NCBI GenBank assembly: GCA_013298485.1
Contig: JAAFHS010000045.1
Coordinates: 1-10,328 of the forward strand
Direction: 5' to 3'
Origin: Rhodobacterales bacterium
Lineage (GTDB): Bacteria; Pseudomonadota; Alphaproteobacteria; Rhodobacterales; Rhodobacteraceae
Length of the DNA stretch: 10,328 nucleotides
The notes below the pieces were generated by a model, which was not told the origin of the DNA, searched no databases, and saw nothing but the letters and a program-made list of their open reading frames with translations. Within the stretch, counting starts at the first letter, position 1, and each line of letters starts with the position of its first letter. A program made the translations under genes and the position numbers. Positions 1 to 6,583 of the stretch are shown here, piece by piece.

Positions 1-25
1 CCTTCAATCTGAGTCAGATTGAAGG
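1..25. repeat. Perfect 25-nt palindrome (12-bp arms, 1-nt centre)
   Basis: The arms CCTTCAATCTGA and TCAGATTGAAGG are exact reverse complements around a single central G. As RNA this would form an 11-bp stem with a 3-nt loop. No T-run follows on the plus strand. The base to its left lies outside the window, so a terminator role for the minus-strand methyltransferase gene cannot be judged. It is richer in A and T than its surroundings. It could be a terminator stem or a dimeric repressor operator. Confidence 0.6.
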
Positions 26-63
26 TGATCCAAGACAAGAACCGCCGGTGAATGTTGCGTGTT

Positions 64-103
64 GCGGACCGGGCAAGAGCCCGGATCCGCGCCGGATTTT
101 TTT
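64..103 (+). terminator. Candidate rho-independent terminator for a gene left of the window
   Basis: Bases 64-74 pair with 79-90 around the loop AAGA, with a single bulged A at 85. The core is CCGGGC/GCCCGG extended by GCGGA/TCCGC. A second small stem, ATCCG-CGC-CGGAT (85-97), runs straight into a tract of seven T (97-103). The polarity fits transcription on the plus strand, so it would end a gene upstream of position 1. The two stems are mutually exclusive, and either could act as the terminator. Confidence 0.55.
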
Positions 104-135
104 GGATATTTGTGCAGAAGGGAAGATGTGTGCGG

Positions 136-1149
136 TTATGCGCGCCGACCGCGCCGTTCGCGTCTTGGCTCGTTCGATTGGTCGCCGGTGCCGTCCGAGG
201 CGGATGAGAAGGCACCCAGATGTTCGGTAATCTGTTCCAGCGACGGGCGGTTGCTGGGTGCGCGGGTCTCCAGTGCGGCGCGCATGGCGCGCAGGTGTTC
301 GGGCATGGTGCCACAGCAGCCGCCGATGATGCGCACGCCTGCGTCGCGGGCAAGGACGGCATATTCGGCCATCAGGTCTGGTGTGCCATCGTAGTGGATA
401 TGACCATCATGGTATTTCGGGATGCCCGCGTTCCCCTTGGCAATCAGGGGTCGCACCGTGCCCGCAGTGGCAAAGCCAAGTACCGTGCGCATCAGATCGG
501 ACGCGCCGACTCCGCAATTGGCGCCGAAAGCAATCGGGGGATGGGGCAGGGTTTCGACCATGTCGGCCATCGCGGCCGAGGTGATGCCCATCATCGTGCG
601 GCCTGCGGTATCAAAGCTCATCGTGCCGCACCAGGGCATGCCTGCAAGCGACGCCGCCTCGGCCGCGGCCTTGTATTCTTCGACCGCCGAGATGGTTTCG
701 ACCCAGAGCACATCCGCGCCCCCGGCCTTCAGCCCCTCGGCCTGTTCGTGAAACATCTCGACCGCGCGGGCGTGGGTCAGGCTGCCCATGGGTTCAAAAA
801 TCTCACCCGTTGGTCCGACCGAGCCTGCCACGATCACGGTGCGGCCCGATGCATCGGCAATCTCGCGCCCCAGGGCGGCACCGACGCGGTTCAATTCATG
901 CACGCGGGTGTGGGCATTGTGCAGTTTCAGACGGCTGGCATTGCCGCCGAAGGTATTGGTCAGAAACAGATCGGAGCCCGCATCGACGGCCCCCTTATAA
1001 AGGGTGCGGATATCGTCCGGCTGGTCGACATTCCACAACTCGGGCGGCTCACCCGATGAGAGGCCCATGTTGAAGAGATTGGTCCCTGTGGCCCCGTCGG
1101 CCAGCAGCCAATCGCGGCTGGCAAGCAGTTTTGACAAAGCATCGTTCAT
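136..1149 (-). CDS. bmt: Homocysteine S-methyltransferase, betaine type (Bmt)
   Basis: The 337-aa cytosolic protein transfers a methyl group to homocysteine to make methionine. In Rhodobacteraceae and rhizobia this family uses glycine betaine as donor and links betaine catabolism to methionine supply. The N-terminus has the family motif DGATGTNL (residues 18-25). The zinc-binding thiols are present: Cys212 in GANCGVG and the Cys278-Cys279 pair in IIGGCCGT near the C-terminal end of the barrel. The protein stays close to family length and ends in a basic tail (RRERRGRRA). The start has a GAGG Shine-Dalgarno-like stretch about nine bases upstream. The gene begins only 21 nt after the stop of the MprF-like gene, so the two are probably cotranscribed. 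The donor is inferred from family and lineage; S-methylmethionine or another donor is possible. Confidence 0.8.
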   Translation of the reverse strand: MNDALSKLLASRDWLLADGATGTNLFNMGLSSGEPPELWNVDQPDDIRTLYKGAVDAGSDLFLTNTFGGNASRLKLHNAHTRVHELNRVGAALGREIADASGRTVIVAGSVGPTGEIFEPMGSLTHARAVEMFHEQAEGLKAGGADVLWVETISAVEEYKAAAEAASLAGMPWCGTMSFDTAGRTMMGITSAAMADMVETLPHPPIAFGANCGVGASDLMRTVLGFATAGTVRPLIAKGNAGIPKYHDGHIHYDGTPDLMAEYAVLARDAGVRIIGGCCGTMPEHLRAMRAALETRAPSNRPSLEQITEHLGAFSSASDGTGDQSNEPRRERRGRRA

Positions 1150-1170
1150 TCCGGCCTCGGGATCTGTGCA

Positions 1171-3093
1171 TCACAGGACCGTGTGCCATGCGCGGGGCGC
1201 AGAGACAATTGCATATTCCGCATGATGATCTTGCGCCGAATGGGGATCAAGCGGGGGCGGGCGGTGAATCGCGCGGGCGATTTCGACCCCGGCCAGGGCA
1301 AGGGCGGACCAGCCGGGCGCGCAAAGGTAAAGCGGTTGCCAGCGGATGCCGAACATCTGTTTGAACCGGGCCAGACCTGCGTCATCATGGGCCGCACAGC
1401 GCCGGATCAGGCGCGGCAGGGGCCGCGGGGCAAGGCTTGCGGCCAGCGACAGGCGCTGCACGCCCGCGGCGGCGGCACTTTGGATCGCATGGGTCACCAG
1501 CGCCTGCATGGTGCCGTCCGGCGCATCGGGACTGTGGCGCATCAGATCAAGCGTCCATTCGGTGCCACCCTGGTGAAAGCTGACAAACGCCAGCAAGCGG
1601 CCGTTCAGGCGCGCCTCGAACACCGCCTGATGGGCCAGATACCCTTCGTCATAGCGGCCCATGGAAAAGCCGCGTTCACCCTTGCGCGCGCGGGCCCAGA
1701 GCCGGGCAATCGCCGCACGCTCGGCCGCGCCGGCCCTGGTGCCGGGGGCGGTGGTCACCCCCGCAGCGCCCGCGCGCCGCAGTTTGCGGCGCAAGGTAGC
1801 GTGGATGGGCCCGCGCAGATCAAAGCGGGCCGGGTCCATCACCGCCTCGGCCCCGAGCGGCAGGACACGCCAGCCCAGCTGCCGCGCCGTGACGGCACTG
1901 CGGGCGCTGGCCTTGTAGATTGCAGGCAGCCGCGCCTCGGCCCTTGCGTGATGCGCGAGGGCACGCAAGGCGGCGCGCGAGGGTTGCCGGTCGCCCATCG
2001 GGCCCCAGAACCCGATCAGCGCATGGGGGGTGCGCCCTGTCAGCCATGCGCCGTCAAGGCGGCTGGCCATCAGTTGCAGATGCCCCTGACGGGCAAGGCC
2101 CGCCTCGGCGCGGTGTGCGGCGCGGATGATGGCTGTGGCATGTGCGGGTGGTAGGGCGCGCAGATCGGGATTGGGGCCGCGCGCAGTGCGCGCGGGGCCC
2201 GCGGCGGCGACGGCGGCGGCGATGAGGGCGGGTACGGCATAGCCTGCAATCCGCCAGCCCATGATCGCGGCCAGCAGCGGCGTTTCTGCCTGTCCGGGCA
2301 GCAGGGCCAGCAACGTCACCTCGAACGGGCCAACGCCGCCGGGCGTGCCGCTGATGAGGCCTGCGCCAAGGGCGAGCAGAAAGGCGGGCAGCAGCACGGA
2401 CAGCGGCAGTGCGGCATCGGGCGGCATGAGCAGCCAGAGGGCGGTGCAGGCGGCGAGCGTATCGGTCGCAGTGAGCGCGATGAGGCGGAGTTGGGTGATC
2501 CCGTTCGGCAGATGCAGCCGTGCAAGGAACCGGGGTGCGATGATGCCCGCAAGACCCGCAGCCGCCGCGAGCAGCAGGGCCACGGCCCCGAAGCCGCGCC
2601 ACGGTGCCTGTGGCAGCGCCACCAGCACGACCCCCGTGACGACGGCCCAGCCCGCCAGAAACGACAGCGTGACGGCGATGGACAGGCGCGTGGCCTGCCA
2701 CAGCGACACGCCGCGCAGCAGCCGCCAGCGTACCAGTGCGCCGGTGATGACCCCTGCACCCACGGTCTGGCTGATGGCGATGGCGGCCATGCCGGCGCGC
2801 CGCGCCTCGGCCCCTGCGACGCCGGTGGCCAGATGGCGGTGCAGGGCGGCATCATAGCGCCCTACGGCCCAGAAGCTGATGGCGGTGGCCGCAAGACTGC
2901 CTGCCCACTGGGCCGGTGTCGTGGTGCTGATCCCGGCCATGATCGCCGCCGGATCAATCGCGGCGAGCCGGTTGCGCAGCAGCCACAGAAACAGCGAGGC
3001 AATGGCAAGCGACAGCGCCAGTCGCCGGGCCATCTGCGCACCATTTGCGCCGGTCGTCGGTGAAAGAGCGCTGATCCGCATTGCCATCCCCAT
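1171..3093 (-). CDS. Short MprF/LpiA-type phosphatidylglycerol lysyltransferase-like membrane protein
   Basis: The 640-aa protein joins two modules. Residues about 22-300 form roughly eight hydrophobic segments with the flippase-like signature GTPGGVGPFE (249-258) seen in UPF0104/MprF membrane domains. Residues about 320-595 resemble the C-terminal DUF2156 aminoacyl-transferase domain: IGFWGPMGDRQ (360-370), a basic LRRKLRR patch (434-440), GFSMGRYD (475-482), DLMRHSPDAPDGTM (516-529) and FKQMFGIRWQPLYL (577-590). Known MprF proteins attach lysine or alanine from aminoacyl-tRNA to phosphatidylglycerol and flip the product, which lowers the negative surface charge. At 640 aa it is about 200 residues shorter than full-length MprF/LpiA, with fewer membrane spans. 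The start may be Met1 (3093) or Met5 (3081); the latter has the better GGGG ribosome site. Its substrate amino acid cannot be told. It lies directly upstream of bmt. Confidence 0.75.
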   Translation of the reverse strand: MGMAMRISALSPTTGANGAQMARRLALSLAIASLFLWLLRNRLAAIDPAAIMAGISTTTPAQWAGSLAATAISFWAVGRYDAALHRHLATGVAGAEARRAGMAAIAISQTVGAGVITGALVRWRLLRGVSLWQATRLSIAVTLSFLAGWAVVTGVVLVALPQAPWRGFGAVALLLAAAAGLAGIIAPRFLARLHLPNGITQLRLIALTATDTLAACTALWLLMPPDAALPLSVLLPAFLLALGAGLISGTPGGVGPFEVTLLALLPGQAETPLLAAIMGWRIAGYAVPALIAAAVAAAGPARTARGPNPDLRALPPAHATAIIRAAHRAEAGLARQGHLQLMASRLDGAWLTGRTPHALIGFWGPMGDRQPSRAALRALAHHARAEARLPAIYKASARSAVTARQLGWRVLPLGAEAVMDPARFDLRGPIHATLRRKLRRAGAAGVTTAPGTRAGAAERAAIARLWARARKGERGFSMGRYDEGYLAHQAVFEARLNGRLLAFVSFHQGGTEWTLDLMRHSPDAPDGTMQALVTHAIQSAAAAGVQRLSLAASLAPRPLPRLIRRCAAHDDAGLARFKQMFGIRWQPLYLCAPGWSALALAGVEIARAIHRPPPLDPHSAQDHHAEYAIVSAPRAWHTVL

Positions 3094-3188
3094 GTCATCC
3101 CACAGGCAGGGGGATAACGGGGTTTGGGCAAAGACCGGGTTAAAGGGTCAAATGCGATGGAAAATCAGATGACCGGGTGGGAGCGGTC

Positions 3189-3503
3189 TCAGACTTCATC
3201 CATCAGCTGGGCCTTGGCGACGGGCAGCATCGCGGCCATCTTGGCGCGCACGTCATCGGCACTTGCGCGGCCCGCGAGATCGCCTGCAACCTTGCGGACC
3301 ACGTCTTCGATGCCCGCCTCTTCGAAATCGGCGCTGACAACTTCCATCGCATAGGCGGCGGCCTCATCGCCGGTCTTGCCCAGAAGGTCGGCCGCCCAGA
3401 GACCGACGAGCTTGTTCCGCCGCGCCTCGGCCCGGAACTGCATCTGGGAATCATGGGCGAATTTGTTCTCGAACGCGTTTTCACGGTCATCAAAGGTGGT
3501 CAT
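3189..3503 (-). CDS. DUF1476 protein, F1-ATPase zeta (inhibitor) subunit homologue
   Basis: The 104-aa protein begins MTTFDDRENAFENKFAHD and has the DUF1476 body, with AEARRNKLVGLWAADLLGKT (25-44) and VVRKVAGDLAG (68-78). In Paracoccus denitrificans this family is the zeta subunit, a natural inhibitor of F1Fo-ATP synthase: its disordered N-terminal stretch enters the catalytic interface and blocks ATP hydrolysis, while a four-helix body follows. The N-terminal segment here matches that layout. Length is close to the known zeta (about 105 aa). A strong Shine-Dalgarno (AAGGGAG) sits six bases before the ATG. The ATP synthase operon is not in the window; the gene stands alone between a DUF3052-like gene and the MprF-like gene, close to purC. 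The inhibitor role is taken from the Paracoccus homologue. Confidence 0.88.
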   Translation of the reverse strand: MTTFDDRENAFENKFAHDSQMQFRAEARRNKLVGLWAADLLGKTGDEAAAYAMEVVSADFEEAGIEDVVRKVAGDLAGRASADDVRAKMAAMLPVAKAQLMDEV

Positions 3504-3532
3504 GGGCGGCTCCCTTGGCTGGTCTGTTGCAG

Positions 3533-3563
3533 GTTATATGCCCTTCGGGCGGCGGGGCTGCAA
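3533..3563 (-). promoter_or_regulatory. Candidate promoter for the zeta-subunit gene
   Basis: Read on the minus strand, TTGCAG (3563-3558) and TATAAC (3538-3533) are separated by 19 nt, slightly long for sigma-70. Transcription would start near 3526 and leave a leader of about 23 nt carrying the AAGGGAG ribosome site. A small GCCC-TTC-GGGC stem lies in the spacer (3540-3550) and could instead serve as the end of the preceding DUF3052-like transcript. Confidence 0.35.
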
Positions 3564-3582
3564 GGGGCGGGCTGGGACGGGC

Positions 3583-4182
3583 TTAGCCTTTGCGCCGCGC
3601 ATAACGCGTGGCCGAGAGGGCCGCGCTGACTGCGCAGGTCTTGGTGTCGATCAGGCCTGCGGCGCGCAGGGCTGTCCGGATGGCGGTATCGCCGACGGCG
3701 GCTTTGGGGCCTTTTGCGTTCGCCACCCAGACGGCAAGGCCGGGATGATCCGCCATCATGGCCATCACTGCGGTCAGATCCTGCGGGTCAGTCACCACCG
3801 CCAGCCCCAGGGTGGCGTTCTGTGGGGTGGGGGTGATCGGGATATCACGCACCGCGGCATCGAGGATGGCATCGGTGACCGGTGCGGCCAGCCACAGCCG
3901 CGTGGCAGGCCCAAGGCCAAGCTTTTCTGCAAGGCTGGGTGCGGGTTTATCGAGGGCGCGGGCCCAGGCGGTGGCCTCTTTCGCGCCCAGATGCAGAATC
4001 ACGGGGCCGTCTTGGGTTGACAGGTGCAGATCATCGCCCACGGCCTGCCAGCCCATGATCTGATGGCGGAGAAGGCGCTGGCGCAGATCGCCCCGCAGGA
4101 TCACGGCATCATGTTCGAGCAGCGCGCGCACCGCCGTCGTTTTCGTGCCAACCGTTGCTGTTGTGCTGACATCGCGTCCCAT
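3583..4182 (-). CDS. DUF3052-like protein of unknown function
   Basis: The 199-aa product is soluble with no signal peptide. I see no enzyme motif. Residues about 84-197 resemble DUF3052 proteins: KLGLGPATRLWLAAP (87-101), a central strand LGLAVV (125-130), VWVANAKG (151-158) and the ending AGLIDTKTCAVSAALSAT (175-192), which is the best match. The N-terminal 80 residues match nothing I recognise. The start is uncertain. The frame is open back to 4344, overlapping the divergent purC start, and Met codons at 4200 and 4182 both lack a clear ribosome site. I chose 4182 because the upstream residues look unlike protein-coding sequence. It is the first gene of the minus-strand block, divergent from purC with about 155 nt between the starts. 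Confidence 0.65.
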   Translation of the reverse strand: MGRDVSTTATVGTKTTAVRALLEHDAVILRGDLRQRLLRHQIMGWQAVGDDLHLSTQDGPVILHLGAKEATAWARALDKPAPSLAEKLGLGPATRLWLAAPVTDAILDAAVRDIPITPTPQNATLGLAVVTDPQDLTAVMAMMADHPGLAVWVANAKGPKAAVGDTAIRTALRAAGLIDTKTCAVSAALSATRYARRKG

Positions 4183-4246
4183 GGGGGGATCATACCCCAT
4201 CAGGGCGGCCGGATCGATCCTGCAGATCGCGGGCGATGCGCGCGCC

Positions 4247-4275
4247 TTGCGGGGGGCGGGGCCTTGCCGTATAGC
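4247..4275 (+). promoter_or_regulatory. Candidate sigma-70 promoter of purC
   Basis: TTGCGG (4247-4252) and TATAGC (4270-4275) are spaced by exactly 17 nt in the intergenic region ahead of purC. Transcription would start near 4282, giving a leader of about 56 nt. The match is four of six bases in each hexamer, good for this GC-rich genome. Confidence 0.5.
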
Positions 4276-4291
4276 CACGGACAAAGCGATC

Positions 4292-4315
4292 GGGGGTGGT
4301 GTGACCGCCCCCTTT
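4292..4315 (+). promoter_or_regulatory. Terminator-like hairpin in the purC leader
   Basis: GGGGGTGGT (4292-4300) pairs with ACCGCCCCC (4304-4312) around a GTG loop, nine pairs including one G-U. TTT follows (4313-4315). It lies between the predicted transcription start and the purC ribosome site. The T-run is short for a strong terminator, so it could be an attenuator, a translation-affecting hairpin or an mRNA-stabilising end. No riboswitch fold was recognised. Confidence 0.45.
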
Positions 4316-4337
4316 GGCCGTTTGACCCGGAGCATCC

Positions 4338-5096
4338 ATGGCACGCCGCAAGAAGGTATATGAAGGCAAGGCGAAGATCCTTTACGAAGGGCCGGAGCCG
4401 GGCACGCTGATCCAGTATTTCAAGGACGAGGCGGTGATCGAAGATCAGCAGGGCGCGTCCGAAGGCAAGGGTGTGCTGAACAACCGCCTGTCCGAATTCT
4501 TCATGACGGGGCTGAACAACATCGGGGTGCCCACGCATTTCATCCGCCGGATCAACATGCGCGAACAGCTGGTGCGCATGGCCGAGATCGTGCCGCTGGA
4601 AGTCGTGGTGCGCAACTTTGCGGCAGGGCAGATGAGCGAACGGCTGGGCCTGCCGGAAGGCATGCCGCTGCCGCGCCCGATCGTGGAATACTACCTGAAG
4701 GATGACAAGCTGAACTCGCCCTTGGTGGCCGAGGAGCATATCGTGGCCTTCGGCTGGGCGAACCAGCAGGATCTGGATGACATCGTGGCGCTGGCGCTCA
4801 GGGTGAATGACTTCCTGTCGGGGGTGATGATGGGCATCGGCATCCGGCTCGCGGATTTCCGGATCGAGGTGGGCCGGGTCTGGGAGGGCGATTTCATGCG
4901 CCTGATCGTGGCGGACGAGATCAGCCCGGACAGCTGCCGCCTGTGGGACATGCGCGGCGTGGCCGAAGTGGTGGACCGCGACGGCACACCCCGCGAGCCG
5001 GGGCCGCTGGCGGATGTGTATACGGAGCTTGCGCGCAGATTGGGCGTGCTGCCGACGAACGTGACGCATGCGGTGAAGCCGACGCTGATCAACTGA
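4338..5096 (+). CDS. purC: Phosphoribosylaminoimidazole-succinocarboxamide (SAICAR) synthase, divergent
   Basis: The 252-aa cytosolic enzyme would ligate aspartate to CAIR using ATP, the eighth step of IMP synthesis. Family marks are YEGKAK (8-13), KGVLNNRLSEFF (44-55), VPLEVVVRNFAAGQMSERLG (85-104), KDDKLNSPLV (121-130) and the signature ADEISPDSCRLWD (192-204). Length fits bacterial PurC. Two stretches depart from what I recall of the family. After FKDE (28-31), where a DDATAFN-KK-like segment is usual, the sequence is AVIEDQQGASE and about two residues short. The usual DKDxFR after the RLWD signature reads DRDGTPRE (213-220). The ATG has a GGAG site nine bases upstream. It is divergent from the DUF3052-like gene, and purS follows after 400 nt. 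Confidence 0.88.
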   Translation: MARRKKVYEGKAKILYEGPEPGTLIQYFKDEAVIEDQQGASEGKGVLNNRLSEFFMTGLNNIGVPTHFIRRINMREQLVRMAEIVPLEVVVRNFAAGQMSERLGLPEGMPLPRPIVEYYLKDDKLNSPLVAEEHIVAFGWANQQDLDDIVALALRVNDFLSGVMMGIGIRLADFRIEVGRVWEGDFMRLIVADEISPDSCRLWDMRGVAEVVDRDGTPREPGPLADVYTELARRLGVLPTNVTHAVKPTLIN

Positions 5097-5199
5097 AGGC
5101 GGGGCGGTGGCGGTTTTGCGGAACGGGGCGGGCATTCCAGCAGTCCCGCCTTGGCCCGGAATCGAGGGCTTTAGCCCGCCGGGCCGCGCCCGCCTCCCG

Positions 5200-5218
5200 G
5201 CCCGGCCAAGGGCCGGGC
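5200..5218. repeat. GC-rich hairpin downstream of purC
   Basis: GCCCGGCC (5200-5207) and GGCCGGGC (5211-5218) form a perfect 8-bp stem around AAG. No T-run follows directly. It stands 11 nt before the 5230-5252 stem and probably belongs to the same transcript-end structure. Confidence 0.45.
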
Positions 5219-5229
5219 GTTCTTCGCGG

Positions 5230-5252
5230 AAATCCCCCTCTGGGGGATTTCT
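5230..5252. terminator. Candidate bidirectional terminator after purC
   Basis: GAAATCCCCC (5230-5239) and GGGGGATTTC (5243-5252) are perfect reverse complements around the loop TCT. The GC core is flanked by AAA on the left and TTT on the right, the symmetrical layout of a terminator usable from both strands. It lies about 135 nt past the purC stop. A dispersed intergenic palindrome is the other reading. Confidence 0.5.
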
Positions 5253-5496
5253 GATCGGTCATCACCCCCATCGGGCGGGCGCATCACCGCCGCCAGTGCT
5301 TTGAATTTCTGCGGGGGGGCTGGACCATAAAGCATCCAGAACTGACACCGCTCGCCCACCCGGCGGTCGGGCGCAACCCTCTGTCAGGTCACGACGTGAA
5401 GGGCGGCTCAGGCCGCCAACCAGACCTCCAGCCCTCTTGCCCCGCGGACACCAGCCCGCTAAAGCCACGTGACACCTATCTGCCCCGGAGGCCCCG

Positions 5497-5736
5497 ATGA
5501 AAGCCCGTGTCACTGTCATGCTGAAATCCGGCGTTCTGGATGTGCAGGGGGAGGCGGTGCGCCATGCGTTGGGGACCCTGGGGTTTGCGGGCGTGACTGG
5601 CGTGCGGCAGGGCAAGGTGATCGAGCTTGATCTGGCCGAAACCGATGCGGCCATGGCCGAAGCGGCTGCGCGCGCGATGTGCGACAAGCTGCTTGCCAAT
5701 CCGGTGATCGAAAGCTACCGGGTCGAGATCGTCTGA
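5497..5736 (+). CDS. purS: Phosphoribosylformylglycinamidine synthase subunit PurS
   Basis: The 79-aa protein is the small structural subunit of the three-part FGAM synthase (PurS-PurQ-PurL), which converts FGAR to FGAM with ammonia from glutamine. PurS dimers bridge PurQ and PurL. Recognisable features are the opening MKARVTVMLKSGVLDVQGEA (1-20), the segment LGFAGVTGVRQGKVIELDL (28-46) and the closing LLANPVIESYRVEI (65-78), all standard for the family; length is normal. A GGAGG ribosome site precedes the ATG. The usual downstream partner purQ is not here: 31 nt after the stop lies the convergent end of the VTC polymerase gene. PurQ and PurL must be encoded elsewhere if the pathway works. 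Confidence 0.93.
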   Translation: MKARVTVMLKSGVLDVQGEAVRHALGTLGFAGVTGVRQGKVIELDLAETDAAMAEAAARAMCDKLLANPVIESYRVEIV

Positions 5737-5767
5737 TACCCCTGCCGCGCGGCCTGGTGCTGCCACG

Positions 5768-6583
5768 TCAGGCCAGTGCCGCCGCGAAGCGGTGTGTTGC
5801 AGTGCGGGTCATGCCCGTCAGGTGCAACCGGCGCAAGGCGGGCAGAAAGCGGTTGTGCTGCGTCACCTGACCCAAGGCCGCCATGCCGATGCAGTACTTG
5901 GAACAGCGCGGCGTTGGGTGCAGATGCAGCCCGCGCAGGATCTTATCTGCGATCCCGTTGCCGCGTGCGGATTTCGTTTCGATGATGAACATGTCCGGTG
6001 CGACATCGCAGGTCATGCGGTCGGTGGAAAAGCGCAGGCCCGTGTCGATGGTCATCCGCTCGCCCCCGTCTTTGGCGACCAGCGTGATCCGGTCATAATT
6101 CATGCCGATCGCGGCGGTCAGCAGGCGACCGAACGCCGTGCCGTACTGATCGTGAAAGCAGGTGTCGACAAAGGCCGCCGCCCCCCCGTCGAGGACCGCC
6201 ATGCCATAATCGACCCGCAGACGCCGTTTCACGGTGACATCGCGGATATCCTTCAGCTTGACCTCCAGATAGCTGAAGCCCGCATCGAGATAGGAGCGCA
6301 CCCGCACCTTGCCGCGTTTGCGCCGCCCCTGATGATGGTCGTAATAGGCACGCTGATCCGCATCATCAAAATACTGCGTGGCATAGGTGAAGGCGCGTTT
6401 ACCGCCGATTTCCAGCACGTCGAAGTGGCGGCTGAACAGATGCAGGGCGGGCCGCAGGTGGCCTGCAGGCAGGATGTATTTGTTATCCTGCCGCTCCAGC
6501 ATGGCGGCCTTGGCATTCAGTGCGGCGAGCGAGAGCGGCCTGAATGCGCAGAGGGTCGTGGCAATGTGATGATCCATGGTCAT
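5768..6583 (-). CDS. VTC-domain polyphosphate polymerase
   Basis: The 271-aa protein carries the triphosphate-tunnel VTC domain, which in yeast Vtc4 builds polyphosphate from ATP. Charged tunnel motifs appear in order: RQDNKYILP (31-39), YATQYFDDAD (67-76), the basic GRRKRGKVRVRSY (86-98), LEVKLK (106-111), ERMTIDTGLRF (175-185) and IIETKS (200-205), with KYCIG near 229. These supply the Arg/Lys and Glu residues expected for phosphate and metal binding. There is no membrane segment or SPX domain, so it is probably held at the membrane by its partner. Its ATG overlaps the stop of the DUF4956 gene as ATGA, implying coupled translation. Met3 (6577) is an alternative start. Product length and direction of activity cannot be read from sequence. 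Confidence 0.88.
   Translation of the reverse strand: MTMDHHIATTLCAFRPLSLAALNAKAAMLERQDNKYILPAGHLRPALHLFSRHFDVLEIGGKRAFTYATQYFDDADQRAYYDHHQGRRKRGKVRVRSYLDAGFSYLEVKLKDIRDVTVKRRLRVDYGMAVLDGGAAAFVDTCFHDQYGTAFGRLLTAAIGMNYDRITLVAKDGGERMTIDTGLRFSTDRMTCDVAPDMFIIETKSARGNGIADKILRGLHLHPTPRCSKYCIGMAALGQVTQHNRFLPALRRLHLTGMTRTATHRFAAALA

Larger units (their letters stand above)
5097..5496. other. 400-nt GC-rich intergenic region rich in hairpins
   Basis: No convincing gene is seen on either strand. Open frames here lack ribosome sites and family motifs. The left half (5150-5252) packs several inverted repeats: CCTTGGCCCGG near 5150 against CCCGGCCAAGG (5201-5211), the 5200-5218 stem and the 5230-5252 stem. 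The right half has a GGCGGC-TCAG-GCCGCC stem (5402-5417). A weak promoter-like pair, TTGCCC (5437-5442) and TAAAGC (5460-5465) with a 17-nt spacer, lies ahead of purS and would leave a leader of about 25 nt. The region probably ends the purC transcript and may start a separate purS transcript. A small RNA is possible but unsupported. Confidence 0.5.

Noticed and set aside
220..1059. 279-aa plus-strand frame opposite bmt
   Set aside because: No family motif and no ribosome site; antisense to bmt, whose zinc motifs are intact.
1150..1170. SAM-II type riboswitch ahead of the methionine gene bmt
   Set aside because: Only 21 nt separate bmt from the preceding stop codon, too little for the fold.
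4200..5135. 311-aa open frame on the minus strand opposite purC
   Set aside because: It is rich in His, Arg and Pro, matches no family and is antisense to the well-supported purC; a high-GC shadow frame.
5262..5699. 145-aa minus-strand frame across the purC-purS gap and purS
   Set aside because: It is antisense to purS and runs through hairpin-rich intergenic DNA with no recognisable domain.
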